From Synechococcus sp. UW69 (GTDB taxonomy: Bacteria; Cyanobacteriota; Cyanobacteriia; PCC-6307; Cyanobiaceae), in contig NZ_UCNW01000008.1 of the NCBI RefSeq assembly GCF_900474185.1, positions 310,001 through 374,000 on the forward strand: a stretch of 64,000 nt of DNA, written 5' to 3'. This document shows positions 46,150-54,145 of this stretch, one piece after another. The position numbers and the translations under genes are program-made. Under the pieces are notes generated by a model. That model was not told where the DNA came from. It made no database searches and was given only the letters and a program-made list of their open reading frames with translations. Numbering within the stretch: position 1 is the stretch's first letter; every line of letters begins with the position of its first letter.

Positions 46150-46163
46150 GCACCAGCAAAAAT
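46105..46163. repeat. Left attachment-site repeat (attL candidate)
   Basis: 52 of 59 bases match 60282-60340, and the first 20 bases (GGCCGCTATGCCAGCAGCCT) are identical. Includes the channel's last codons and its TGA stop. Confidence 0.88.
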
Positions 46164-46181
46164 GCAGCCACAGCAGTAGTT

Positions 46182-46194
46182 CTCAAGAATTGAG
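46182..46194. promoter_or_regulatory. Short inverted repeat near attL
   Basis: CTCAA-gaa-TTGAG, 19 bp after the attL repeat and before the integrase gene. A possible recombinase or excisionase binding site. Confidence 0.3.
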
Positions 46195-46235
46195 CGCAAC
46201 GCCTGAATCGACTTGAAGCATCAAAAAGGTTGCTC

Positions 46236-46257
46236 TGTGCGCACGCCTATGCGCACA
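46236..46257. promoter_or_regulatory. Perfect palindrome before integrase gene
   Basis: TGTGCGCA, a 6-base spacer, TGCGCACA. It ends next to the ATG at 46258. The same design (TTGCGCA-6-TGCGCAA) occurs at 60225-60244 by the right end. Candidate integrase arm site or repressor operator. Confidence 0.6.
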
Positions 46258-47538
46258 ATGGCGTCAGATCTGAAGCGGCCGATCATGCCCACCAAGACCC
46301 CCACATGGGTCACCGCGATGCGCCAAGGACTGAAGGGCCAGAACGGCGAGGGGTGGATGGTGCGCGACATCCGGGGGCGCATCCAGCTGACCTGCCGATT
46401 CGACGACGGGCAGCGAAGCAGCGCGGTGACGGAGCTGGCCTGGGCCGGCGCGAGCCAGGCCGACCTTCTGGCTCTGGCGGCACGGATCAAGCCGATGGTG
46501 GCCGCCGGCAAGACGGTGAAGGAATCAGTCGCTCTCCTCTCCAGCACCCCCACCGGTGCCGATGGCGCCACCGATTGGCCCGCGGTGGCCGAGGCATTCC
46601 GGAAACACAAGCTGAACTCCGGGCAGGTCTCCGAGCGGACCTGGCGGCGGAATTACAGCCGGCACGTCAACCGCGCCGTGGCGTTGCTCACCACCAAGCC
46701 GAAGCCCACCAGCGGGCCCGGCCTGCTGAAGGCCATGGTCGAGACCCACTTCCCTGATGGGAAGGGTTCAGGCCTGACCGATCGCCGGACCTGCATCCAG
46801 TACCTGGCGCAGATGCTGCGCTTCGCCGTGGAGGACTGCGGCGCTGACCTGCGGTGGCTGCCGCCGGCGGAGCTGAAGCTGCTGATCGGCATGAGGGCGA
46901 AGAAGAAGGCGCTGACAACCCCGATCAAGGACGACCAGATCGCTCGCCTGCTCGAGGGCACCACCGACCCGCGCTGGCGGACGGCCATCGGCCTGGTGGC
47001 CTGCTTCGGGCTGCGCCCCGTTGAGCTCCACCTACTCAGCGTCACTGGGCAGCTGCTGCACTGCGACTACCGGAAGCGGACGGGCCAATGCCCCGAGGGC
47101 ACCCCACCGCGGGACATCGTGGGGTTGGATCCCATCGGCCAGGAGGGACTGTCAGCCAACCTGCTGGCGGTGCTGGCCGAGCAGGGGGATGAGGCGCTGC
47201 CCACCGGCTGCCGCGGCCCCCGAGCCGGCGATGCGTTCTATCTCCACTGCAACCGCAGCGAGGTGTTCGCGCAGCTGAAGGAGGAGACAGCCTCCACACC
47301 GCGAACCGACGGCAGCGGGGACAAGCTGGTGCCGTACAGCCTCCGACACGGCTACGCCCTGCGGGCCCATGAGGTCTACGGAATCACCCCGCGCCGAGCC
47401 GCTGCGCTGATGGGCCACAGCCTCGAGACGCACAGCTCTACTTATGGCGCCTGGACCGATCGGGAGATGGTGGAAAGCACCCTGGCCGATGTTCAGGCCC
47501 AGGTAGAACGTCGGCGACTGGAGGCGCTGGTGCGATGA
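46258..47538 (+). CDS. int: Tyrosine-type site-specific integrase
   Basis: About 426 residues from the ATG at 46258; ATG 46285 is an alternative. The C-terminal catalytic domain shows Arg in CFGLRPVELHLL, the box YSLRHGYALRAHE (Tyr where most have His, then the second Arg and His), ALMGHSLETHSSTYGAW with the His and the nucleophilic Tyr. The N-terminal half should bind arm sites and core DNA. It lies 110 bp after the left repeat, as expected for an integrase next to attL. The 4-bp ATGA overlap with the next gene suggests one transcript. Confidence 0.9.
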   Translation: MASDLKRPIMPTKTPTWVTAMRQGLKGQNGEGWMVRDIRGRIQLTCRFDDGQRSSAVTELAWAGASQADLLALAARIKPMVAAGKTVKESVALLSSTPTGADGATDWPAVAEAFRKHKLNSGQVSERTWRRNYSRHVNRAVALLTTKPKPTSGPGLLKAMVETHFPDGKGSGLTDRRTCIQYLAQMLRFAVEDCGADLRWLPPAELKLLIGMRAKKKALTTPIKDDQIARLLEGTTDPRWRTAIGLVACFGLRPVELHLLSVTGQLLHCDYRKRTGQCPEGTPPRDIVGLDPIGQEGLSANLLAVLAEQGDEALPTGCRGPRAGDAFYLHCNRSEVFAQLKEETASTPRTDGSGDKLVPYSLRHGYALRAHEVYGITPRRAAALMGHSLETHSSTYGAWTDREMVESTLADVQAQVERRRLEALVR

Positions 47539-47732
47539 CTGAACAGAAGAAGCCCAGGGCCCTCACTTACACCGAGATGATGAACGGCGGCCGTCAGCAG
47601 ATGGATGCGGCTGAACACAACCGCGAAATGGATCTGCAGCGGCGGACAGAAGAACTCGAAGCGAAGGTGGAGCACCTAAAGAAATCACTCGAGGAATGCC
47701 ATCAGCCGGCAAACAGGAACGAGGTTTTTTGA
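47535..47732 (+). CDS. Small coiled-coil hypothetical protein
   Basis: 65 residues, highly charged, with a heptad-like helix (MDLQRRTEELEAKVEHLKKS). No signal peptide. It overlaps the integrase stop (ATGA) and is probably translationally coupled to it, so it might modify integrase action or simply ride on the transcript. No family recognised. Confidence 0.6.
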   Translation: MTEQKKPRALTYTEMMNGGRQQMDAAEHNREMDLQRRTEELEAKVEHLKKSLEECHQPANRNEVF

Positions 47733-48044
47733 GGAGTTATTAATCAGGGCCTGGATCTTTCCGAGCTCGTGAACACTGCTGATAGCGGCTTGACGCCACT
47801 TGTTGCACCATTCGTAGCGTTTGTGGTTAACATGAACCTGTCAACGAATGATGGCTCCGGCCAGATTTCACCTCAAGTACTTCTGTCACTTGCAGGTTCG
47901 TACTGAGTCAACTTCCTTCGGCCTTCAGTAAAGGTGTCCCCTGCGGGTTCGGAAAGCGACTTCACTCTTTCTTGAAAAGGGTGCCATCCAGCGGATGGTC
48001 AGGCTGATGAGAAGACGATCTCAGTTCACCGTCTTGGCGACGCT
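47733..48044. other. Non-coding gap before the replication operon
   Basis: 312 bp without a convincing gene on either strand. Less GC-rich than the flanking genes. It most likely holds the promoter and control region of the 48.0-53.7 kb operon. Confidence 0.45.
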
Positions 48045-48272
48045 ATGAAACGAGACCGTTTTGCTCAGAAAAAGACACGGACACGCCGCATCGACGGTGT
48101 GGATGTTCATGCTGCCAAAGGTCAACCGCTGGAGTTCGATCTCGAGGTCATCGAGAGTGCGCGAAAGCAGTTTCCGGATTGGGATGGCGCACGCCTGAAG
48201 AGTTTCTTCAACGGAATCGGAGGGCGCCATCAGCAAATAGCCAAGTTTGTGCGGACCAAGGCGAATCAATAA
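48045..48272 (+). CDS. Small basic hypothetical protein
   Basis: 75 residues with a strongly basic N-terminus (KRDRFAQKKTRTRRIDG) and an amphipathic remainder (EVIESARKQFPDWDGARLKSFF ending in FVRTKANQ). Could bind nucleic acid. It is the first gene of the replication operon and lies 9 bp before the excisionase-like gene. A repressor role is possible but not shown by motif. Confidence 0.6.
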   Translation: MKRDRFAQKKTRTRRIDGVDVHAAKGQPLEFDLEVIESARKQFPDWDGARLKSFFNGIGGRHQQIAKFVRTKANQ

Positions 48273-48281
48273 CCCTTAACA

Positions 48282-48557
48282 ATGCCAATCACAGACGGGG
48301 TTCTAAGAACTCCCGATGCGGTGCAGGCACTCGGCAGATCGAAGTCGCAGTTGTTGCGATTGATCGATGCCGGCGTCCTGACGCCAGGGGTCCATTTTTT
48401 TCGGGGACCCTTCAGAAACAGCCCGATCACATGGGACATCAGTGCATGCCAGCAGCGTTTCGCTGACCTGGCACGAATGCCCGTTCCATCGCAATCCGGA
48501 GAGCCAGCGGAACTGGATTCCCTGCTCGAGGAAATCAAAAATGAGACCCCCAATTAG
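48282..48557 (+). CDS. Excisionase/MerR-like helix-turn-helix protein
   Basis: 91 residues. The segment LRTPDAVQALGRSKSQLLRLIDAGVLTPGVHFFRGP is a winged helix-turn-helix of the AlpA/Xis/MerR type, with the typical GRSKSQLLRLI recognition helix and a wing (HFFRGPFRNSPITWD). Such proteins bend DNA for excision or switch operon expression. Position after the integrase and before the replication genes suits either role. 2-bp gap to the next gene. Confidence 0.72.
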   Translation: MPITDGVLRTPDAVQALGRSKSQLLRLIDAGVLTPGVHFFRGPFRNSPITWDISACQQRFADLARMPVPSQSGEPAELDSLLEEIKNETPN

Positions 48558-48559
48558 CC

Positions 48560-48922
48560 ATGACAACCGCACAAAAGATCGCCATGGCCGATCGACTCCG
48601 CTCTGCGGTGATCGAGGCCATGGATGAAGTCCTCAATCTCGAGGAACTGTCCACATTCATGAGGCTCGGCCAACTAATGAATCAGGGCGCCCATGCCGAC
48701 GATTGCATCGAATGGAGCACCGACGGCACCTCCGGCTCGGCCATGGCCCAGCTCGAGGTTCAACTCCGCAACCACAACGGCATGGACGCGACCTGTGATC
48801 AGCGGGCCCGCGAGCTGCTGGCCCTGATCCGGCTGGGCCAGACCACCCTCCGCGTCATCTCCGACGGAGAAGACGAATGGGGCGGCGCCATCGCAACCGC
48901 ACAGCAGTGGGGGAGGTCATGA
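48560..48922 (+). CDS. Hypothetical protein of the replication operon
   Basis: 120 residues, acidic and helix-rich (ADRLRSAVIEAMDEVLNLEEL, CDQRARELLALIRLGQTTLRV). The pattern NHNGMDATCDQ in the middle is distinctive, but I do not recognise it. It follows the Xis-like gene by 2 bp and overlaps the next gene by 4 bp (ATGA), so it is part of a tightly coupled operon. Confidence 0.62.
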   Translation: MTTAQKIAMADRLRSAVIEAMDEVLNLEELSTFMRLGQLMNQGAHADDCIEWSTDGTSGSAMAQLEVQLRNHNGMDATCDQRARELLALIRLGQTTLRVISDGEDEWGGAIATAQQWGRS

Positions 48923-49134
48923 CCCACTACGAACCCGGCGATCAGGTCGAGGTGAACATCATTCCCACCTGCTTCGAAAACACTCCACCGATCTGGGTCC
49001 CTGCTGTGGTGACCAGCCCAACCCATGAGGAATACGGCTGGACGGGTGCGCGGACTCTCAGCAACAGCCAACACCCCGGCATCAGTCGCGGCCCCGGTTG
49101 GAACCAAGACGAGATCCGCCGGAGGGAGTCATGA
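48919..49134 (+). CDS. Hypothetical SH3-like small protein
   Basis: 71 residues from the ATG at 48919. The pattern YEPGDQVEVNIIP ... PPIWVPAVVTSPTHEEYGW resembles a small beta-barrel (SH3- or KOW-like) binding domain. Trp/Arg-rich C-terminus. It overlaps both flanking genes by 4 bp. Function unknown. Confidence 0.55.
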   Translation: MTHYEPGDQVEVNIIPTCFENTPPIWVPAVVTSPTHEEYGWTGARTLSNSQHPGISRGPGWNQDEIRRRES

Positions 49135-49451
49135 ACGTCGCCGACGTAATCACAAAGGACATGTCCGTTGTGGACGGCTGCCGTGCCGCGGCCGTGATGG
49201 TGGCGGACCAACGGCTGACATCCGCCATCCCCGACATCGGAGGGGATTGTGAGCCAAGCCGTCAGTGGGGCGATCCTGATTTCACCCTCGAGGACGCTGC
49301 CATCGCTGCATTCCTTGGCTCAGGTTGTGAGCAGTTCAGCCGGCATCAACAACTGCTCGGTACTGAGTGGAACGACGACCACCTGGGGGCCTTCACCCAT
49401 GGGTTCATTACCGTGGCCCGCGCATGCCTCTGGCCGGGAGGGATCCAGTGA
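49131..49451 (+). CDS. Hypothetical protein directly upstream of the fused replicase
   Basis: 106 residues from the ATG at 49131 (MNVADVITKDMSVV). Contains the pattern FTLEDAAIAAFLGSGCEQFSR and an aromatic end (HGFITVARACLWPGG). No recognised family. The stop overlaps the GTG start of the big replication protein (GTGA), so production of the two is linked. Possibly a small partner of the replicase. Confidence 0.58.
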   Translation: MNVADVITKDMSVVDGCRAAAVMVADQRLTSAIPDIGGDCEPSRQWGDPDFTLEDAAIAAFLGSGCEQFSRHQQLLGTEWNDDHLGAFTHGFITVARACLWPGGIQ

Positions 49452-52400
49452 CGAATCCGCCGAAGCCTGCCGGTGCGGAGCAGGCAGCAGGGGGCAGTGA
49501 ACTCACTGATGACGAGGTCAAGGCGCTAAAGAAGAAGCGGGCCCTGGACGACAAGCGCCTGGCCGGCATCACCATCGTGCGCACCGCCGAAGAACTGCCG
49601 GAGGGGTTTCAGCACTGGGGTGGCTACGCCGAGAAGTTGGTCCCCAGTTATCTGATCCCCTGGACCTGCGCAAGCGGCCGCACGGTGATCCAGCTGCAGC
49701 CAGAAACGCCCCCAATCAACAAGGAGGGGCGGCCCATGAAATACCTGTTTCCCAAGGGCTGCGGCGGCGTGGTCGGCATTGTCGCCGGCAGCGAGAAGAC
49801 CGTGCTGGATCCATCAGTGCCATTGCTGGTGGTGGAGGGCACCTTCCAGGGCAGAGCTGTGGCAACGGCGCTCGAGGGCAGCGAGAGCAGCTTCGCCGTT
49901 GTGCAGATCAGTGGCTGCAATGGCTGGATGACCGGGGGCGAGCCCTCACCAGAATTTGGCCAGATCCCGATGCGCGGTCGGGAGGTGTTCTTCTTCCCAG
50001 ATGCAGACGTGAGCACCAATCGCGACGTTTACGACGCCGCCAAGTACCTGCGGGAAAATCTGCTGGGTGAATTCCTCGCGAGGGATGTTCGGATCATCCA
50101 TCTCCCTGGCCGCGGCAACGACGGAGCCGACGATCTACTGAGTCGCCATGACGCCGGCCACAACCTGGAGATGGTCCTGCAATGGATCGAGCTGGCGCGC
50201 GGTCTTGAGGGAAAGCTGGGCCCGGCACCACGAAAGCGCCGGCGTAACTCAGGCTTCTTCAACGCTGAGGGCAACTTCCAGCCGGCCACGTTCTGGGAGC
50301 ACCTGCAGAGCCACCACCGTCTAGCTCTCAACGGCGACAAGTCGATCGCCGTCTACGAGGGTGGCGTCTACCTGAACAGTGACTCTCGCCGCTGGAACAA
50401 CGCGGTGGAGCAGGCCCTGGGCAACAACTATGTGCCGCAGTACCTGAACACCGTCACCGACCTGGCGCTCACCAGCCTGAAGACCAGCGGCCGCGAAGTG
50501 CCGCAGTTTCTCAGCGAGCCCCTGCTCAACGTGAAGAACGGACTGGTGGACCTCCGCACCGGTGAGCTGCGTGACCACACCCATGAAGTGGTGACGTTGC
50601 AGCAGCTGCCAGTTGATTGGGACCCGAAGGCCTCCTGCCCCACCTGGGAGTGGCTCATCAACAGCGCGCTGCCGGGTCAGATCGAGCGGCTGGAGGACGT
50701 GATCTCCCAGTGCATCGACTGGAGCCAAGCACCGGTGAAAATCCTGATCCTCTACGGCGAGGCCAGGGCCGGCAAAGGTCTGATCCTCCGAGTGATCTTG
50801 TGGCTGCTGGGCAGCAACAGCTGCAGCGCCGTCACCCTCCACCAGCTGGCGGAAAACCGCTTCATGGCGGCGGAGCTGTTTGGCAAGCGAGCCAATGTCG
50901 CCGGCGAGCTGAAGCCAGAGGAGGTGAAGGACATCTCCCTGGTGAAGATGCTCACCGGTGAGGATCCGGTCCAGGGAGACAAGAAATACGGCCAGACCTT
51001 CAGTTTTTTCAATTACGCGTTTCTGGCCTTCAGCTGCAACAAGCTGCCGCCAATCAACGAGACCACCAAGGCATTCAGCTCACGGGTCTCACCTTTCCGC
51101 TTCACCGTCGGCCATAACGGCAAAGAGGATCGATCTCTGGGGGACAAGCTCAAAGCGGAGCTGCCCGGGATCTTGGTCCGCCTGGTTACGGCCTGGCAGC
51201 GCCGGCAGGCGCGGGGCAACTTCATGCCCACCGACAAATCCACTGCCGACCACTTCAACGAAAACATCGACCATGTGGCTCGTTTCATCCGCGAGCGCAC
51301 CGTGCCGGTGGATCAGCTGCGAGATGGAATCAAGCGCGCCGAACTGTTCCTCGAGTTTCAGCGGTGGTGTGAGGAGGAGAACCTCACGATGGTGGCCCGC
51401 GGCAGCCGAAACACCTTTTTCGAGAAGGTGCGGAACAACGGCGGCATCGAGGGCAAAGACGCGAAAGGTATTAACCGTTGGCGTTATCGGTTAAGGCGGC
51501 CGGAAGATAAGGATCCGAGCGAAACGTCAACTCCTGAAGGACCGAACGGCAGTTCTGTGGCCGAGAACGGCAGTTCAGTTTCAGAAACTGCCGTTGCCAA
51601 ACCCGCCACTGCAACAAGCGAAGTGAGGGGAAAACGGCAACAACGGCAAAAGCCAGTAAAAAAGTCAGAGATCGATTCCGGCGCCTTAAACAACCAACCC
51701 TCTTCAGAAAACCGCTATAGCCAGGGTTGTCCAGAACTGCCGTTAGTGCCGTTCCTTTCGGAGATCACTCCGGCGAGCCCCGAGCCATACAAAGGCGAAC
51801 CGCCCACCGGCATTAACTACGTCTGCCGAGCCTCCGATCTGCCTGATCCCGATGGGATGGCCCTATCGCTCGGGTTCGATCTGGAGACCTTCAACCGCCG
51901 CACTGACCTCTGGCGGCACAAGGCCAGCCTCAGCCCATCACTGGGCGGTGAAATCCGCCTGGCTCAGCTGACCGGTGCTGACAGCAAAACCACGCTGGTC
52001 ATCGATGTGGCCGTCATCGGCCAGCCGGCCATTGATTGGCTTCGCACGTTGGTTCGTAATCCCAACCGAACCCTGGTGGGCCACAACCTGCTGTTTGAAG
52101 CCACCTTCCTGATTGCTGCCGGCATCCGGCCGCTCTGCAAGTGGTGGGACACGATGCTGGCCTGCCAGATCATTGGTGACCTGCCCAGCAACAGCCTTGC
52201 CGCGGCCTCGGCTCACTACCTGAAGCGGGAGCTGGACAAAACCGAACAGACCAGTGATTGGGGCAATGGCCTCACCGCCAGCCAGCTCCGGTATGCCGCT
52301 CTCGATGCCGTGGTGGTGCTGCCGCTAGGCCGTGAGCTCCACAAGCAGCTGCATGAAACCCAGCAGGTGGAAGTCCACCGGGTGGATTGCTCAATGATCA

Positions 52401-53677
52401 GCGCGTGCGCCGACGGGCAGGTCAGAGGCCTTGCCGTAGACATTCCCGCTGCCATTGCCTCCCAGAAGCGAGCCACCGCTGAACGCAAAGCATTGGCTGC
52501 TGAGCTGCACCAGACCCTCAACCTCGAGAACTACCGCAATCCGCTGAAGCTCAAAGAGGCCCTGGCCCAGCACCTTGGAGAGGAGATCGAAGACACCAAA
52601 GACCGGACGCTGAAGAAGTTCAGGCCTGATCCAGTCATCGAGCAGCTGCTCCAGCTGAAGACCCTCGATCAGGAACTCAAAGAGGTGAAATGGCTACTCG
52701 AGGAAGCCGATCTCACCGATGGTCGCGTCAGGCCTTGTTACCGGCTCATTGGTGCCAGCACCGGCCGCATGTCCACCAGCGCGCTGATCCGAGATACCAA
52801 CAGCCACGTTCCCTCTGACACCGAACGGTTCAAGACCGGCAAACGCAAAGGCGAACCCAAGCCCGTGAAGCTCGGCCAGTGCGGTTTCAACTTCCAAGGC
52901 ATCACCGGTGATCGGAAGTTGGCCCTCGGCACTGGCAACCCCGACACCGTGCTGATGGATCTCGACTGGTCATCGATTGAGATCCGCCTCCAGGCCAGCC
53001 CTGAGCTCTACAACGACGAAGGTCAGCGCAGGATCCTGCTCGATGGCATCGACCCACACGCCTACATCGCATCGCAGGCCTGCGGCAGAGAGATCACTAA
53101 GGCCGACCCCGAACGCTCCACCATCGGGAAGATGGCCAACTTCTCCCTGGCTTACGGCTGCGGCATAGCCGGCCTTCGCACCCTGCTCTCCCGTGCTCGA
53201 GGCACCCGCGTCACCGAAGCCGAAGCACGCAAGGTTTACGAGGCCTGGCATCAGTTCCACCCGCAGATCAGTCGGCAGATGCGGCAGTTCGACAGCGGCA
53301 CCACCCTCGAGGTGCGCAGCCTGCTCGGCCGGCGCATGACCTACCGCGATCACGTCGCAGGAGCCGATGGCATCCGCCTCATGAGGCCTCTGGGTCGCAC
53401 CAATGGCATCAACTTCCCCATCCAAGGCTCAGGCCGTGACCTGCTCGCTGCTGCTCTAGGTGACCTCTGGCCCGCGTTAGATCCGTTCCCCGGTGTTCAT
53501 ATCGTCGGCCTGATCCATGACGAGATCCTCCTCGAGGTTCCCAGGGATTTAGTGGATCAAGTCAGAGAGATCGCATTGGCCTCTATGACCTCTCAGAGGC
53601 TGCAAAAGCAATATCTGGGGGACATTCCCCTCGAAGCTGATTGCAACGTCGCTGAGACCTGGGGAGAGGCTCATTGA
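49448..53677 (+). CDS. Fused TOPRIM-like / D5-SF3 helicase / 3'-5' exonuclease / family A DNA polymerase
   Basis: One unbroken 1409-residue chain from the GTG at 49448 (GGAGGGATCCA before it). Residues ~60-240: TOPRIM-like (DUF3854-type), with E130 in VVEGTFQG and D185/D187 in FFPDADV. Residues ~265-690: D5/primase-C-terminal helicase, with Walker A GEARAGKG (437-444) and motif C SCNKLPP (N531), then a small winged region. Residues ~695-790: polar low-complexity linker. Residues ~800-965: DEDDy exonuclease, with D811/E813, N880/E884 and Y949/D953. Residues ~1000-1409: polymerase, with motif A DWSSIEIR (D1173), motif B K1228/F1232/Y1236 and motif C IHDE (H1357-D1358). In motif B the Arg is five rather than four residues before the Lys. 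Predicted to unwind and copy the element. Confidence 0.92.
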   Translation: MTNPPKPAGAEQAAGGSELTDDEVKALKKKRALDDKRLAGITIVRTAEELPEGFQHWGGYAEKLVPSYLIPWTCASGRTVIQLQPETPPINKEGRPMKYLFPKGCGGVVGIVAGSEKTVLDPSVPLLVVEGTFQGRAVATALEGSESSFAVVQISGCNGWMTGGEPSPEFGQIPMRGREVFFFPDADVSTNRDVYDAAKYLRENLLGEFLARDVRIIHLPGRGNDGADDLLSRHDAGHNLEMVLQWIELARGLEGKLGPAPRKRRRNSGFFNAEGNFQPATFWEHLQSHHRLALNGDKSIAVYEGGVYLNSDSRRWNNAVEQALGNNYVPQYLNTVTDLALTSLKTSGREVPQFLSEPLLNVKNGLVDLRTGELRDHTHEVVTLQQLPVDWDPKASCPTWEWLINSALPGQIERLEDVISQCIDWSQAPVKILILYGEARAGKGLILRVILWLLGSNSCSAVTLHQLAENRFMAAELFGKRANVAGELKPEEVKDISLVKMLTGEDPVQGDKKYGQTFSFFNYAFLAFSCNKLPPINETTKAFSSRVSPFRFTVGHNGKEDRSLGDKLKAELPGILVRLVTAWQRRQARGNFMPTDKSTADHFNENIDHVARFIRERTVPVDQLRDGIKRAELFLEFQRWCEEENLTMVARGSRNTFFEKVRNNGGIEGKDAKGINRWRYRLRRPEDKDPSETSTPEGPNGSSVAENGSSVSETAVAKPATATSEVRGKRQQRQKPVKKSEIDSGALNNQPSSENRYSQGCPELPLVPFLSEITPASPEPYKGEPPTGINYVCRASDLPDPDGMALSLGFDLETFNRRTDLWRHKASLSPSLGGEIRLAQLTGADSKTTLVIDVAVIGQPAIDWLRTLVRNPNRTLVGHNLLFEATFLIAAGIRPLCKWWDTMLACQIIGDLPSNSLAAASAHYLKRELDKTEQTSDWGNGLTASQLRYAALDAVVVLPLGRELHKQLHETQQVEVHRVDCSMISACADGQVRGLAVDIPAAIASQKRATAERKALAAELHQTLNLENYRNPLKLKEALAQHLGEEIEDTKDRTLKKFRPDPVIEQLLQLKTLDQELKEVKWLLEEADLTDGRVRPCYRLIGASTGRMSTSALIRDTNSHVPSDTERFKTGKRKGEPKPVKLGQCGFNFQGITGDRKLALGTGNPDTVLMDLDWSSIEIRLQASPELYNDEGQRRILLDGIDPHAYIASQACGREITKADPERSTIGKMANFSLAYGCGIAGLRTLLSRARGTRVTEAEARKVYEAWHQFHPQISRQMRQFDSGTTLEVRSLLGRRMTYRDHVAGADGIRLMRPLGRTNGINFPIQGSGRDLLAAALGDLWPALDPFPGVHIVGLIHDEILLEVPRDLVDQVREIALASMTSQRLQKQYLGDIPLEADCNVAETWGEAH
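51544..51754. repeat. Iteron-like AACGGCA cluster inside the replicase gene
   Basis: Seven copies of AACGGCA or its complement in about 210 bp: direct at 51545, 51566, 51633 and 51642; inverted at 51589, 51738 and 51747. Two copies are the 12-mer GAACGGCAGTTC (51544, 51565); the second forms a 10-bp stem with AACTGCCGTT at 51586. It coincides with the linker between the helicase and the exonuclease/polymerase, where GC drops to about 48% over 51651-51730. Candidate replication origin. Confidence 0.6.
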
Positions 53678-53684
53678 CGGGGTC

Positions 53685-54059
53685 TCACTTGGCCCATGAT
53701 TTTGCTGAGCAAGGACCACCCGTAAAGCGCCCCCCACAGATGTCGAATTTGTAGGGCGACCCATCTGGATCACCTTGGTACAGAACTTTGTCATGAGGAG
53801 TGAACCTCACGACCATCTGGGTCGCATATCCACCGATGTATTCGGAGTAACCGTATTGCCAACCACGCTCAGATTCAAAGTGGTTGCCTGCAACTGCGCT
53901 TGAGCATTGCCTGGCAAGCTTTTGAACTTCACATTTGCCCTTGTAGCAAATTTGCATGAGCCCCACTGCAGGACCACAACCTGCTTGAGCTGGAGGCAAA
54001 AGACAAATGACAAGCCCAGCCAAAACAGGGCCAGGAAGAAGCCATTGAAGCGACTTCAT
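53685..54059 (-). CDS. Secreted Cys-rich hypothetical protein
   Basis: 124 residues with a signal peptide (LLPGPVLAGLVICLLPPAQA). The mature part has Cys in AGCGPAVG, QICYKGKCEV, RQCSSAV, DICGGRF and GPCSAK, suggesting a disulphide-linked extracytoplasmic domain. It is convergent with the replicase gene (7-bp gap). No family recognised. It begins the minus-strand cargo of the element. Confidence 0.58.
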   Translation of the reverse strand: MKSLQWLLPGPVLAGLVICLLPPAQAGCGPAVGLMQICYKGKCEVQKLARQCSSAVAGNHFESERGWQYGYSEYIGGYATQMVVRFTPHDKVLYQGDPDGSPYKFDICGGRFTGGPCSAKSWAK

Positions 54060-54145
54060 AAGGCAAAAAACTGCACTACAAATCGACTATCGAGCGCTAC
54101 GAGAGAACTGTCATCCCCCAAAAGAGGGAGAGCCATAATGGAGCT

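Noticed and set aside
47157-47535. Loss of integrase activity because the HxxR His is Tyr
   Set aside because: Tyr or Lys at this place is found in active tyrosine recombinases, and both Arg, the later His and the nucleophilic Tyr are present.
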